Shown here piece after piece: positions 1 through 7,518 of a DNA stretch of 35,079 bases. The stretch is from Hyphomicrobiales bacterium (GTDB taxonomy: Bacteria; Pseudomonadota; Alphaproteobacteria; Rhizobiales; Beijerinckiaceae). The notes under the pieces are model-generated. The model was not told the DNA's origin. It did no database searches and saw only the letters and a list, made by a program, of their open reading frames with translations. The translations under genes and the position numbers were made by a program. Every line of letters starts with the position of its first letter. The stretch's first letter is position 1. The stretch lies in the NCBI GenBank assembly GCA_028290705.1, contig JAQGJH010000110.1, positions 1 through 35,079 on the forward strand, written 5' to 3'.

Positions 1-204
1 GGCATCGCCGAGCCGACCAAGATGGACCAGACCGCCCAGAAGATCATGGAGATCACCGGCAAGGACCCGATGCCCTACGGCATCGAGCCCAACCGCGCCA
101 TGCTGGAGGCGATCATCCAATACGCCAACGAGCAGAAGATCATCGACAGGCGCTTCACGCCCGAGGAGATCTTCGCCAAGGGCACGCACGACCTCGTGGG
201 ATGA
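1..204 (+). CDS. 4,5-dihydroxyphthalate decarboxylase-like protein, C-terminal fragment
   Basis: Only the last 67 codons lie in the window; the reading frame is open from base 1 and ends at TGA. The tail reads PYGIEPNRAMLEAIIQYANEQ, followed by a FTPEEIFA segment. From memory, this matches the C-terminus of 4,5-dihydroxyphthalate decarboxylase (Pht5-type, periplasmic-binding-protein-like fold), which removes one carboxylate from 4,5-dihydroxyphthalate to give protocatechuate. Related proteins of unknown substrate, or ABC receptor-like members, share this tail, so the exact activity is inferred. A decarboxylase feeding protocatechuate would fit the LigJ-type hydratase and the aromatic hydroxylase nearby. 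A strong terminator follows directly. Confidence 0.7.
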   Translation, partial: GIAEPTKMDQTAQKIMEITGKDPMPYGIEPNRAMLEAIIQYANEQKIIDRRFTPEEIFAKGTHDLVG

Positions 205-214
205 GGCGGTTGAG

Positions 215-247
215 AGGCCCCGTGTTGATCGCGGGGCCTGTCTTTTT
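215..247 (+). terminator. Rho-independent terminator of the decarboxylase-like gene
   Basis: An 8-bp perfect GC stem (AGGCCCCG / CGGGGCCT) with a 9-base loop starts 11 bases after the stop codon and is followed within four bases by TTTTT. It ends the plus-strand unit entering from the left and separates it from the convergent hydrolase gene. Confidence 0.85.
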
Positions 248-320
248 CAACGTCTTTGCCAGCGGTGCGAAACAATCCAGCCCCGCAAAGATGCGCTGCT
301 GTCCTTCAGACGGGCGCGCC

Positions 321-1169
321 TCACACGCTGCCCAGGAACCCCAGCAGTTCCTTCGCGGTGGCTTCTTCGCTCTGCCCCGCCACGGCCATGTCCCAATATT
401 TCGACTTGGGCAGGCATTCGTGCAGATACCGCGCCGCAGACGTGGCGTGCGAGGCGTCGGCGCCCGGCACGATGATCGCGGGAATGTCGCAGCGCAGCAG
501 GTCTTCCGCCTCGGCGCCCGGCGCCGTGTCGCGGTCCATCAGGCCCCGCACCATGCCGACGATCGTGAGCTTGTACTTTTCCACGTCGAGCTGAGCATAG
601 GTCTGCGCGAAGCCGTCGTCGGACTTGATCACCGACGCCCAGGGCCCGCCGCGCGGATCGCCCCCGAACGCCTTGCCGTCACGCTTCACCAGATCGACGA
701 CCGCCTGCAGGCCGTTCTGATGCACGAAGGCGAGATGCTCGGCGAAGCGCTGGTGGCCGCTGATGCGATATTTCGCGCCGCCGACCGGCCAGTACAGAAC
801 CATCGAGAGCACGCGCTCGGGATGCGCGACTCCAAACGCCATGACGGGGCAGCAGCCCATGCAGCCGCCCATGATATGGGCCTTGTCGATGCCCAGGTGA
901 TCGAGCAGCAGCCGGCCCTGCCGGACGAAATCCGCCCAGGTGACGCGTTCCACGCGCCCGCCCGACTGGCCGCACTCGCGGCGATCGAACAGGATGCAGC
1001 TGTAATGCTGCGTCAGATGGTCGAGCGGCTTGGTCTTGGCGTAGATGCCGAGCGACGACCATTTCTCGATCGTCGCGTCGAAGCCGCCGGGCGAGAACAT
1101 CAGAAGCGGCGGACCCTCTCCCCGGACCTCGTAGCGCGTGGAAATTCCGTCGATGATTTCTGTCGGCAT
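321..1169 (-). CDS. alpha/beta hydrolase with Cys at the nucleophile elbow
   Basis: This 282-residue protein has the alpha/beta hydrolase fold. An oxyanion-type FSPGG segment lies near residues 25-29, a FDRRECGQS strand-turn at 61-69, and the nucleophile elbow GGCMG at 101-105. Cys103 therefore stands where Ser is usual. An acid is available at Asp238 (VPGADAS). The position that normally carries the catalytic His, just before the last helix, reads AGQSEE, so Gln266 replaces it; His241 is the nearest alternative. The ATG at the 5' end is the first plausible start. It is divergent from the LigJ-type gene and convergent with the partial decarboxylase. Substrate unknown; it could be a C-C or ester hydrolase, or a catalytically impaired relative. 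Confidence 0.8.
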   Translation of the reverse strand: MPTEIIDGISTRYEVRGEGPPLLMFSPGGFDATIEKWSSLGIYAKTKPLDHLTQHYSCILFDRRECGQSGGRVERVTWADFVRQGRLLLDHLGIDKAHIMGGCMGCCPVMAFGVAHPERVLSMVLYWPVGGAKYRISGHQRFAEHLAFVHQNGLQAVVDLVKRDGKAFGGDPRGGPWASVIKSDDGFAQTYAQLDVEKYKLTIVGMVRGLMDRDTAPGAEAEDLLRCDIPAIIVPGADASHATSAARYLHECLPKSKYWDMAVAGQSEEATAKELLGFLGSV

Positions 1170-1220
1170 GATCGGCTCGTGACCTCTTACGTTTCAGGAA
1201 CTGGATGGAACGATGCGGAG

Positions 1221-1248
1221 AATTCATGCCCGCACGGGATTTTGTCAA
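1221..1248 (-). promoter_or_regulatory. candidate sigma-70 promoter for the alpha/beta hydrolase
   Basis: On the minus strand a perfect TTGACA (-35) is followed after 16 bases by TGAATT, a weak -10 with 3 of 6 consensus bases. It lies about 50 bases upstream of the hydrolase start in the divergent gap shared with the LigJ-type gene. The -35 is convincing and the -10 is not. Confidence 0.35.
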
Positions 1249-1397
1249 TGTTACAGAAAGCCTCGGTCAGGCTCGGCTTGCCACGCAGGCCCCACCTGAC
1301 TAGACAGGAACCGAAGTCCGCGGCAAGGCGGGCCGGGGCGCGCGCGCCCCCGCGCAATGAGCCGAAAGGCTCGAGCTTGAGGAGAGGGCTGGCACCC

Positions 1398-2423
1398 ATG
1401 ATCATCGACATTCACGGCCATTACACCACCGAGCCGCCGTCGCTCTTCGCCTTTCGCGACAAGCAACTCGCCGGCCTCGTCGACGCCACCCGCAAGCCGA
1501 CCACGACCGATCTCGGCATCACCGACGAAATGCTGGTCAAGAGCGTCGAGCGCCAGCTTGCCTTCCAGAAGGATCGCGGCAGCGACATCACCATCTTCTC
1601 GCCGCGCGCCTCCGGCATGGGCCATCACGTCGGCCCGGAATGGGTGTCGCGCGAATGGACGACGCTGAACAACAATCTAATTCATCGCATCTGCTCGCTG
1701 CTGCCGGATAATTTCATCGGCGTCGGCCAATTGCCGCAATCGCCCGGCGTGCCGCCCGAAAACTGCATTCCCGAGCTCGAGCGCATGGTCAACGAGCTCG
1801 GCTTCGTGGGCGTGAACCTCAACCCCGATCCGTCGGGCGGCTACTGGAAGGATCCGCCGATGACGGATCGCTATTGGTATCCGATCTACGAGAAGCTCGT
1901 GGAACTCGACATCCCGGCGATGATCCACGTGACGGGATCGTGCAACCCGAACTTCCACGCCACCGGCGCGCATTACATCAACGCCGACACGACCGTGTTC
2001 ATGCAGCTGATCCAGGGCAATCTGTTCAAGGATTTCCCGACGCTGAAATTCGTCATCCCGCATGGCGGCGGCGCCGTGCCGTACCATTGGGGACGCTATC
2101 GCGGCCTCAGCATGATGATGAAGAAGCCGCCGCTGGTCGAATATCTGATGAAGAACGTCTATTTCGACACCTGCGTCTACCATCAGCCGGGCATCGACCT
2201 GCTCGCCAAGGTCGTGCCGATCGACAACATCCTGTTCGCCTCGGAAATGATCGGCGCCGTGCAGGGCATCGATCCCGAGACCGGCCATTACTTCGACGAC
2301 ACGCGCCGCTACGTCGACGCGGCCGCGAACCTCTCCGAGGCCGACAAGCACAAGGTCTTCGAAGCCAATGCCCGCAAGGTCTATCCGCGCCTCGACGCGA
2401 TCCTGAAAAAGCGCGGCCTCTGA
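1398..2423 (+). CDS. ligJ: 4-oxalomesaconate hydratase-type amidohydrolase (LigJ-like)
   Basis: This 341-residue amidohydrolase-2 family protein begins at the ATG preceded by GAGGAGAG; the frame is open much further upstream but this start gives the family N-terminus MIIDIHGHY. Visible metal or active-site candidates are His6 and His8 (HGH), His177 (MIHVTG), His222 (IPHGGG) and Glu283 (FASEM). From memory the length and these positions closely follow LigJ of the protocatechuate 4,5-cleavage pathway, which hydrates 4-oxalomesaconate to 4-carboxy-4-hydroxy-2-oxoadipate. The Glu in place of the usual amidohydrolase Asp supports the hydratase branch rather than the decarboxylase branch. An aldolase gene follows 79 bases downstream, as expected for the next step. 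Substrate not proven; the symbol marks the family. Confidence 0.8.
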   Translation: MIIDIHGHYTTEPPSLFAFRDKQLAGLVDATRKPTTTDLGITDEMLVKSVERQLAFQKDRGSDITIFSPRASGMGHHVGPEWVSREWTTLNNNLIHRICSLLPDNFIGVGQLPQSPGVPPENCIPELERMVNELGFVGVNLNPDPSGGYWKDPPMTDRYWYPIYEKLVELDIPAMIHVTGSCNPNFHATGAHYINADTTVFMQLIQGNLFKDFPTLKFVIPHGGGAVPYHWGRYRGLSMMMKKPPLVEYLMKNVYFDTCVYHQPGIDLLAKVVPIDNILFASEMIGAVQGIDPETGHYFDDTRRYVDAAANLSEADKHKVFEANARKVYPRLDAILKKRGL

Positions 2424-2502
2424 GCCGCATCGAACGAACCGGAGCGGGACACGCGAAGCGGCGGCCCGCTCCCTCCGACGCCCAATTGAGAAAGTCACCG
2501 CA

Positions 2503-3351
2503 ATGGCTCGTTTGAACGGCATCATCCGCGCGCTGGAAGCCGGCCAGCATTCCTTCTCGTGCTTCCAGCCGATCGACATCGGCACCGCCGTCGAACTGAC
2601 GCAATCGAAATACGACGGCGTCGTCTTCGAAGGCGAGCACCAGGGCTGGGACATCACGGCGCTGCGCCACGCGCTGCAATACATGCTGAACCGCGCCCAC
2701 ATCGCCAAGGGCGGCCTTGCCCCCGCGGTGACGCCGACGGCGCGCATTCCCGCCAATGGCGTGGAGATGAACCAGTTCATGGCCAAGCAGGCGCTCGACC
2801 TCGGCTGCTACGGCATCGTCTTCCCGCACGTCTCGACCGTGCAGGAAGCTTACAACGCGGTCTCGGCCTGCCGCTATCCGCGCCTCAAGGACAAGCCGCT
2901 CTACGAGCCCGCCGGCATTCGCGGCGACGGCCCCATGCAGGCCTGCCGCTACTGGGGCCTGAGCCAGCAGGAATATTACAACGTCGCGGACGTCTGGCCG
3001 CTGGCCCCGCAGGGCGAGATCCTCGTGGTCATCCAGATCGAGGACACGGCCGGCATCGAGAACCTCGACGACATGCTGAAGAACGTACCGGGCATCGGCG
3101 TCGTGCTCATCGGCGAAGGCGATCTCAGCCAGGAACTCGGCTACCCGCGCCAGACGGAGCACAAGGTCGTGCTCGACGCCATGGCCAAGGTGGTGGACAC
3201 CTGCAAGAAGCACAACGTCATCGTCGGCCACCCGCACGTGTCGGGCGCCAATGCAGAACGCGTCATCTCGGAAGGCTATCGCTACCTGATGTGCGCCGCG
3301 CCGCGCAGCTATTCGACGCTGGACAACAGCCGCAAGCTCGTCGGCCGCTGA
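2503..3351 (+). CDS. HpcH/HpaI-family class II aldolase
   Basis: This 282-residue TIM-barrel protein belongs to the HpcH/HpaI aldolase/citrate lyase family, metal-dependent pyruvate aldolases. By analogy with HpaI, His46 (GEHQGWD) is the candidate base, Arg81 (ARIP) the pyruvate-binding arginine, and Glu180 (QIED) and Asp207 (GEGDLS) the metal ligands. It starts at an ATG and lies in the same direction as the LigJ-type hydratase. In characterised pathways 4-carboxy-4-hydroxy-2-oxoadipate is split to pyruvate and oxaloacetate by LigK/GalC-type aldolases of a different fold. This protein may do that job here, or act on another 4-hydroxy-2-oxo acid. Family assignment is firm; substrate is inferred. 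Confidence 0.82.
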   Translation: MARLNGIIRALEAGQHSFSCFQPIDIGTAVELTQSKYDGVVFEGEHQGWDITALRHALQYMLNRAHIAKGGLAPAVTPTARIPANGVEMNQFMAKQALDLGCYGIVFPHVSTVQEAYNAVSACRYPRLKDKPLYEPAGIRGDGPMQACRYWGLSQQEYYNVADVWPLAPQGEILVVIQIEDTAGIENLDDMLKNVPGIGVVLIGEGDLSQELGYPRQTEHKVVLDAMAKVVDTCKKHNVIVGHPHVSGANAERVISEGYRYLMCAAPRSYSTLDNSRKLVGR

Positions 3352-3385
3352 ATCCGGCGCTTCGGGGCGAGGCATTCCTCGACTC

Positions 3386-3422
3386 CGCGCGATGCATCTC
3401 TCATCGGGAGACGCATCGCGCG
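3386..3422. terminator. long hairpin between convergent genes
   Basis: A 10-bp perfect stem (CGCGCGATGC / GCATCGCGCG) encloses a second short TCTC/GAGA stem and a 7-base loop. It lies between the stop of the aldolase and the stop of the convergent monooxygenase. There is no T-run on either side, so it is probably a hairpin that blocks read-through or stabilises 3' ends rather than a classic terminator. Confidence 0.55.
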
Positions 3423-3431
3423 CGAGCGCGC

Positions 3432-4646
3432 CTAGACGATCGTCTCTGACTTCTCCCACATCGAGATCAGCGCGCTGCGCTTGACGAAGTCGAAGTGCCG
3501 CTGCGGATCGGCGACGATCTCGCGCAATTCCTTCAGCCGCGACGCCCGCACCTCCGGGTCCTTCTCTTCCAGCAGCTTCTTGTTGGCGATGGACTGCGCC
3601 TGCACGTATTCGATGGCAGTCAGCCGGCGCTGCCGGTCGTAACGTTCGAGCAGCACGTCGGCATCCGCGCCCTTCTCGATCTCGATGAACTTGCGCGCCA
3701 GGTTGATGCCATCCTGGAAGCCGCTGTTCATGCCCATGCCGCCGATCGGATTGTTGACATGCGCGGCGTCGCCCGCCAGCACGATGCGACCGCTGCGAAA
3801 ATTTCCCGCGACTCGCTGATGCACGGCATACATGTTGCGGTGGACGATCTCGTAGGGGCCCGCATTCATGCATTCCTTGAAGCGCGCCTGGATCCACTCG
3901 TCGCTCATCACCTCTTCGTCGGTTTCTTCCGTCTTCGCCGGGAAGACGCAGCGCCACAAGCCTGTCCCATCCTCGCCCGGCACCTTCATGAGCGAAACCC
4001 ACCGGTCGGGATGCGCGCAATAATTCCGGAAACGGAAACCGTGCTTCTCCGCGAGATCGACCGGTGTCGATACGATGTTGAACCGCTCCGGCCAGGTGAA
4101 GCCCTCGAACGACACCCCGATGGTCTTGCGCACGATGCTGCGGCCGCCGTCGCAGCCCACCAGATAGGAGCCGCGGTGCGTCGTCACCTCGCCGCTCTCG
4201 TCCTGCACGTCGCATTCGACGAAATCGGCGCCCTGCCGAACGGCCACCACCTCGACCGGCCGTTGGATGACGAAATCACCAAAAGCCTTCGCGGCCTCGA
4301 GCGCCGTGTTCACGGTCTTGTGCTGCTCGAGCTGAATGACATAGGGATGCCCCGTGATGTCGGACAGGCGACCGTAATCGAATTCGGCCACGACTTCATC
4401 CGTCGCCCGGTCGCGCCACTGAAAGTGATGCGACTTGAAGCCCTGCTGCAGAATGCTTTCCGTCAACCCGAGCTCTTCGAACAGATCGAGCGTGGACGGT
4501 TGCAGCGTCGCGGCGCGATGATCTTCAGGAGGCTTCGGCGCCTTGTCGAACAGCGTCACCGGAATGCCGTGCCGGGCGAGATACAGCCCGGTGATGACGC
4601 CGACGGGTCCGCCGCCCGCGATGAGGATTCTCTGTTTCTCCGCCAC
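3432..4646 (-). CDS. FAD-dependent aromatic monooxygenase
   Basis: This 404-residue flavoprotein monooxygenase is of the p-hydroxybenzoate hydroxylase class. The FAD dinucleotide fold carries GGGPVG at residues 11-16, the DG motif is GCDGGRS at 164-170, and the GD motif with the FAD ribityl contact is AGDAAHVNNPIGGMGMN at 291-307. Such enzymes use NAD(P)H and O2 to hydroxylate activated aromatic or heteroaromatic rings in the cytoplasm. The start is GTG, chosen because GGGAG lies 7 bases upstream. It follows the ring-opening amidohydrolase by 30 bases on the same strand, so the two are probably cotranscribed. Substrate unknown; a hydroxylated benzoate or N-heterocycle fits the context. Confidence 0.87.
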   Translation of the reverse strand: MAEKQRILIAGGGPVGVITGLYLARHGIPVTLFDKAPKPPEDHRAATLQPSTLDLFEELGLTESILQQGFKSHHFQWRDRATDEVVAEFDYGRLSDITGHPYVIQLEQHKTVNTALEAAKAFGDFVIQRPVEVVAVRQGADFVECDVQDESGEVTTHRGSYLVGCDGGRSIVRKTIGVSFEGFTWPERFNIVSTPVDLAEKHGFRFRNYCAHPDRWVSLMKVPGEDGTGLWRCVFPAKTEETDEEVMSDEWIQARFKECMNAGPYEIVHRNMYAVHQRVAGNFRSGRIVLAGDAAHVNNPIGGMGMNSGFQDGINLARKFIEIEKGADADVLLERYDRQRRLTAIEYVQAQSIANKKLLEEKDPEVRASRLKELREIVADPQRHFDFVKRSALISMWEKSETIV

Positions 4647-4676
4647 GCAATGCTCCCGCTCGTTCGATGATGTGAC

Positions 4677-5707
4677 TCAGTCCGCAGCGCGCACGATGCA
4701 GCAGATCGTGCCGCCGCCGAGCGGCGCCTGCTGCACCGGATCCACCGTGCTGAAGATCCGTGTGGTGTGCAGCGTCGCCGCGAGCACGCCCGACATGGCG
4801 GCGCGCAAGTGCTTTTCCGGCGGCGTCGCGGATGTGTAGATCGCCGTCGGCGCGCCGCGAACGCGGCCGTCAGGCGCAGCGCCCAATTTGGCGATGGTGG
4901 CGACCAACCTGTCGCCCGGCTCGATCTCGCCATCGGCGTCGAGCGTGAAGCCGACGCGCATCAGCATGCGCTTGATCGAGCGGCCGTCGATCAGGTCCTG
5001 GGTGATCGTGCTGCAGGCCACGAGATTGCCACCTGCTCCTGCCTTGTTGCCGATGACGATGACCTCGATGTTCTCGATGGCAGGCCCCGTGTAGGTCTGC
5101 ACGCGGGGCGCAAACAAGCTGGCATCGTCGACGATGCGCGCATCCGTCACTGAATGTGCGTCGACCGCTCCAATGGCGATGCCGGCTCCCAGCGCCGCTG
5201 CGGCGCGTCCGCGGCGAGCCCGCGTGGGAACATGCCCACTGGTCGCCTGCGGAACGTTGACGATGACGGTCTCGACGTCGGACGGAGCCAGCCCTCCGTC
5301 CAGCATGGCGCGCCGCACGACCTCCGCAGCCTCATGCGCAAAGCCGCCGTGCCGATCGACGCTTCCTCGGGCGGGCCGGAGCGCGCCAGTCCGATCGCGA
5401 GCCGGCGCGCCTGCGATCCATCCGGCGAAGACGCCGTCTCGATCAGCGCGTAACCGCAAGCCGTCGTGACGCCCTCGGTGCCGATGACGGTGATGTATTC
5501 GCAGCGCTCACTCAGCGCTCGCGCAACCAGGAAAGCCTCGAGCGCGGCCCTGGCGGCTTCGCGCGAGCCATCTTCATATTCGCCCGGCACGCGCAGGAAC
5601 AAAGCCATGCGGACGATGCTGTCCGCCCCGATCGTATCCACCGCCTCGGCCAATGCCGCGAGATCGTCCGGCGCGGCAATGTCGAAAGGCAAAACGTCGA
5701 CGCTCAT
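4677..5707 (-). pseudogene. ring-opening amidohydrolase (barbiturase/cyanurate hydrolase family), frameshifted
   Basis: Two reading frames together encode one protein of about 343 residues resembling the cyanuric acid hydrolase/barbiturase family, Ser-Lys amidohydrolases with three pseudo-symmetric repeats. The first frame runs from ATG at 5707 (MSVDVLPFDI) through IGTEGVTTACG to about 5350. The second frame continues HEAAEVVRRAMLDGG, then VTDARIVDDASLFAP, GNKAGAGGN and the family-typical end QQAPLGGGTICCIV. The switch lies near 5340-5352, around a CTTTGCG on the coding strand, and equals loss of one base. Unshifted, the first frame would stop at 5147 after about 186 residues. Both halves keep good coding character, so this is either a recent mutation or an assembly error. 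The family hydrolyses cyclic amides such as barbiturate or cyanurate. Confidence 0.8.
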
Positions 5708-5760
5708 CGGCTCGCTCCAGCAACGCACGTCCCGCAGGCATTCCGGCACGGATAGGCCAA

Positions 5761-5788
5761 ATGCTACGCGTTGACAGACTGATTGCAA
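5761..5788 (-). promoter_or_regulatory. weak divergent promoter candidate for amidohydrolase-monooxygenase unit
   Basis: On the minus strand TTGCAA (-35, 4 of 6) is separated by 16 bases from TAGCAT (-10, 4 of 6), about 55 bases before the ring-opening amidohydrolase start. It overlaps the opposite-strand marR promoter, so one regulator could control both directions. Low information content. Confidence 0.3.
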
Positions 5789-5798
5789 GGGATATCAT
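5771..5798 (+). promoter_or_regulatory. sigma-70 promoter of the marR gene
   Basis: A perfect TTGACA -35 is followed by a 16-base spacer and TATCAT as -10. The ATG that would otherwise be the first in-frame start lies upstream of this promoter, so the promoter decides that translation begins later, at the TTG at 5830. Confidence 0.7.
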
Positions 5799-5800
5799 TT

Positions 5801-5816
5801 CACTTGAAACGAAGTG
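5801..5816. promoter_or_regulatory. inverted repeat, candidate MarR operator
   Basis: CACTT-GAAACG-AAGTG is a 5+6+5 inverted repeat directly downstream of the -10 box, at the expected transcription start of marR. The position suits autorepression and control of the divergent amidohydrolase-monooxygenase unit. Binding is inferred. Confidence 0.45.
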
Positions 5817-5829
5817 CAAGGGCCCTGTT

Positions 5830-6333
5830 TTGAACGACCACCGCGACACGCGCAGCTTCTTCGACCACCAGTTCGAGAACGAAGACTTTCTTCTTTCGCG
5901 ACTGTCCAACGTGTCTCGCCGCGTGTCCGGCGCCTGCGCGTCCGTCTATTTCGAAGAGTTCGGCCTCAGCATCACGGAATGGCGTTTGCTTGCGCAGATC
6001 GGCCGTTTCGGCAGCATCTCTGCCAAAGACGTGAGCGAGCGCACGCATCTCGATCGTGTCGCGATCAGCCGCGCGGCGTCGAAATGCCTGTCGGAAGGAC
6101 TCATCCAGGAGAAGCAGAGCACACGCGACAGACGCAGCAAGGTCCTATCCTTCACCCCGAAGGGCCGCGCTCTCTACAAATCCATCATTCCGCGCGCGTG
6201 CGAACTGTCGGCCATGATCGAAGCCGGCCTCACGGGTGCGGAGGTCAAGACGCTCAAGCGGCTGCTCGGAAAGCTCGACGAGCACGTGTCCAAGCACGAT
6301 CTTCGGCCAGACGTGGCCGACGACGCGGCTTAA
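5830..6333 (+). CDS. MarR-family transcriptional regulator
   Basis: This roughly 167-residue winged-helix regulator starts at TTG, with AAGGG 7 bases upstream and the promoter just before that. The core reads ITEWRLLAQIGRFGSISAKD, then a recognition-helix region with DRVAISRAASKC and the wing KQSTRDRRSKVLSFTPKG, all typical of MarR. Such dimers usually repress catabolic genes and are released by an aromatic ligand. It is divergent from the ring-opening amidohydrolase/monooxygenase pair and precedes a Bug receptor gene by about 100 bases, so these are the likely targets. The upstream ATG at 5761 would place the promoter inside the coding region and is rejected. Confidence 0.85.
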   Translation: MNDHRDTRSFFDHQFENEDFLLSRLSNVSRRVSGACASVYFEEFGLSITEWRLLAQIGRFGSISAKDVSERTHLDRVAISRAASKCLSEGLIQEKQSTRDRRSKVLSFTPKGRALYKSIIPRACELSAMIEAGLTGAEVKTLKRLLGKLDEHVSKHDLRPDVADDAA

Positions 6334-6362
6334 GAAGAAGATTGCACGACCCAAACTCCAGG

Positions 6363-6381
6363 CAGGCACGGATCGTGCCTG
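6363..6381. repeat. 19-base perfect palindrome upstream of the Bug receptor gene
   Basis: CAGGCACG-GAT-CGTGCCTG lies between the marR stop and the receptor start. No T-run follows, so it is more likely an operator or an mRNA hairpin than a terminator. Confidence 0.6.
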
Positions 6382-6434
6382 AGAAAGCGGCGCAACCAGA
6401 CAGTCCCAGTCATCGTCACGTTGGAGAGACGCAC

Positions 6435-7457
6435 ATGCACACCGTCAAACGCGGAACTTCGCCTCTCGCATTCACACGACGCGCTTTCACACTCGGCGCA
6501 TGCACCGCCGTACTCGCCGCAGCCGCGGCCGCGACGACATTTCCTGCGGCCGCCCAGAGCGATTGGCCGAACAGAACCGTCACGGTCATCGTGCCTTTCC
6601 CGCCCGGCGGCAACACCGATACGCAGGCGCGGCTGCTCAGCGAGCACCTCTCGAAAAAATTCGGCCAGAGCTTCATCGTCGACAATCGACCGAACGCAGG
6701 CGGCACCATCGCGACCGCGCAACTCGCCAAGTCCAAACCGGATGGCTACACGCTCATGTTCGGCTCCGCCGGCCAGACGACCATCCTGCCGATGGTCCAG
6801 AAGGTCAGCTACGATGCCGAAAAGGAGCTCATGCCGCTGAGCATCTTCGGCACCGGCCCGTTCATCCTGGGCGCCAAGAACGATCTGCCCGCCAAGACCA
6901 TGACGGATCTCATCGCCTACGCGAAGGCGAATCCCGGCAAGCTCAACATTGCGACGCCCAATCCCGGATCGATCAGCCATCTCTCCGCGACCCTTTTCGC
7001 CAAACGCGCGGGCATCGATCTCGTACAGGTGCCCTACAAGGGCGGCGGACCCGCGGTGGCGGCGCTGCTCGGCGGAGAGGTTGATCTCTATTTCGGCAAC
7101 GCATCCGAGTTGCTCCAATATTCGACCGGCGGACGCTTGCGGCTCATGGCCGTTTCGTCGCCCGAACCGCTGAAGCAGATCCCGGACGTTCCGCCCGTCG
7201 CCGCGACGTTCCCGGGTTTCAAGACGAGTTCATGGAACGGCCTCATGGCGCCCGCGGGGCTCCCCAAGGACATTGCCGAAAAACTGGTGAACGCCACCAT
7301 CGAGGCGTCCAAACAGCCCGCCATCATCGAACGTCTCACGACGCTCGGCGTGGAACCGACCGGCTCCACCATGAAGGAGTTCAACGACATCGTCGCAGCC
7401 GAACGGCCGCTCTATCGCGAAGCCGTCGACGCCGCCGGGCTCAAGATGCAGAATTGA
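6435..7457 (+). CDS. Bug/TctC-family tripartite tricarboxylate receptor, Tat-exported
   Basis: This 340-residue periplasmic solute receptor has a twin-arginine signal peptide (FTRRAFTLGA, then an alanine-rich core and a likely AAAQ cleavage site near residue 37). The mature part begins WPNRTVTVIVPFPPGGNTDT, the hallmark of the Bug/TctC family, followed by PNAGGTIAT and a VPYKGGGPAV segment. GGAGAG precedes the ATG. Bug receptors capture carboxylates or their amides and often work without an adjacent TctAB membrane pair, and none is present here. It is probably under the MarR regulator upstream, and it ends at a strong terminator. Confidence 0.88.
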   Translation: MHTVKRGTSPLAFTRRAFTLGACTAVLAAAAAATTFPAAAQSDWPNRTVTVIVPFPPGGNTDTQARLLSEHLSKKFGQSFIVDNRPNAGGTIATAQLAKSKPDGYTLMFGSAGQTTILPMVQKVSYDAEKELMPLSIFGTGPFILGAKNDLPAKTMTDLIAYAKANPGKLNIATPNPGSISHLSATLFAKRAGIDLVQVPYKGGGPAVAALLGGEVDLYFGNASELLQYSTGGRLRLMAVSSPEPLKQIPDVPPVAATFPGFKTSSWNGLMAPAGLPKDIAEKLVNATIEASKQPAIIERLTTLGVEPTGSTMKEFNDIVAAERPLYREAVDAAGLKMQN

Positions 7458-7477
7458 TCGCCTCTTCGTCTCGAATG

Positions 7478-7506
7478 AAACGGGCCCCCGCGAGGGCCCG
7501 TTTTTT
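7478..7506 (+). terminator. Rho-independent terminator after the Bug receptor gene
   Basis: A 7-bp GC stem CGGGCCC / GGGCCCG, extended by AAA/TTT, with a 6-base loop and six T residues, lies 20 bases past the stop codon. The convergent dienelactone hydrolase gene ends just beyond it. Confidence 0.92.
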
Positions 7507-7518
7507 CGGTGTGGAGTC

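Noticed and set aside
201..1397. A plus-strand frame open for about 400 codons upstream of the LigJ-type gene.
   Set aside because: It is antisense to the alpha/beta hydrolase and has the Arg/Ala-rich composition of a GC-rich shadow frame. The real start has a ribosome site and the family N-terminus.
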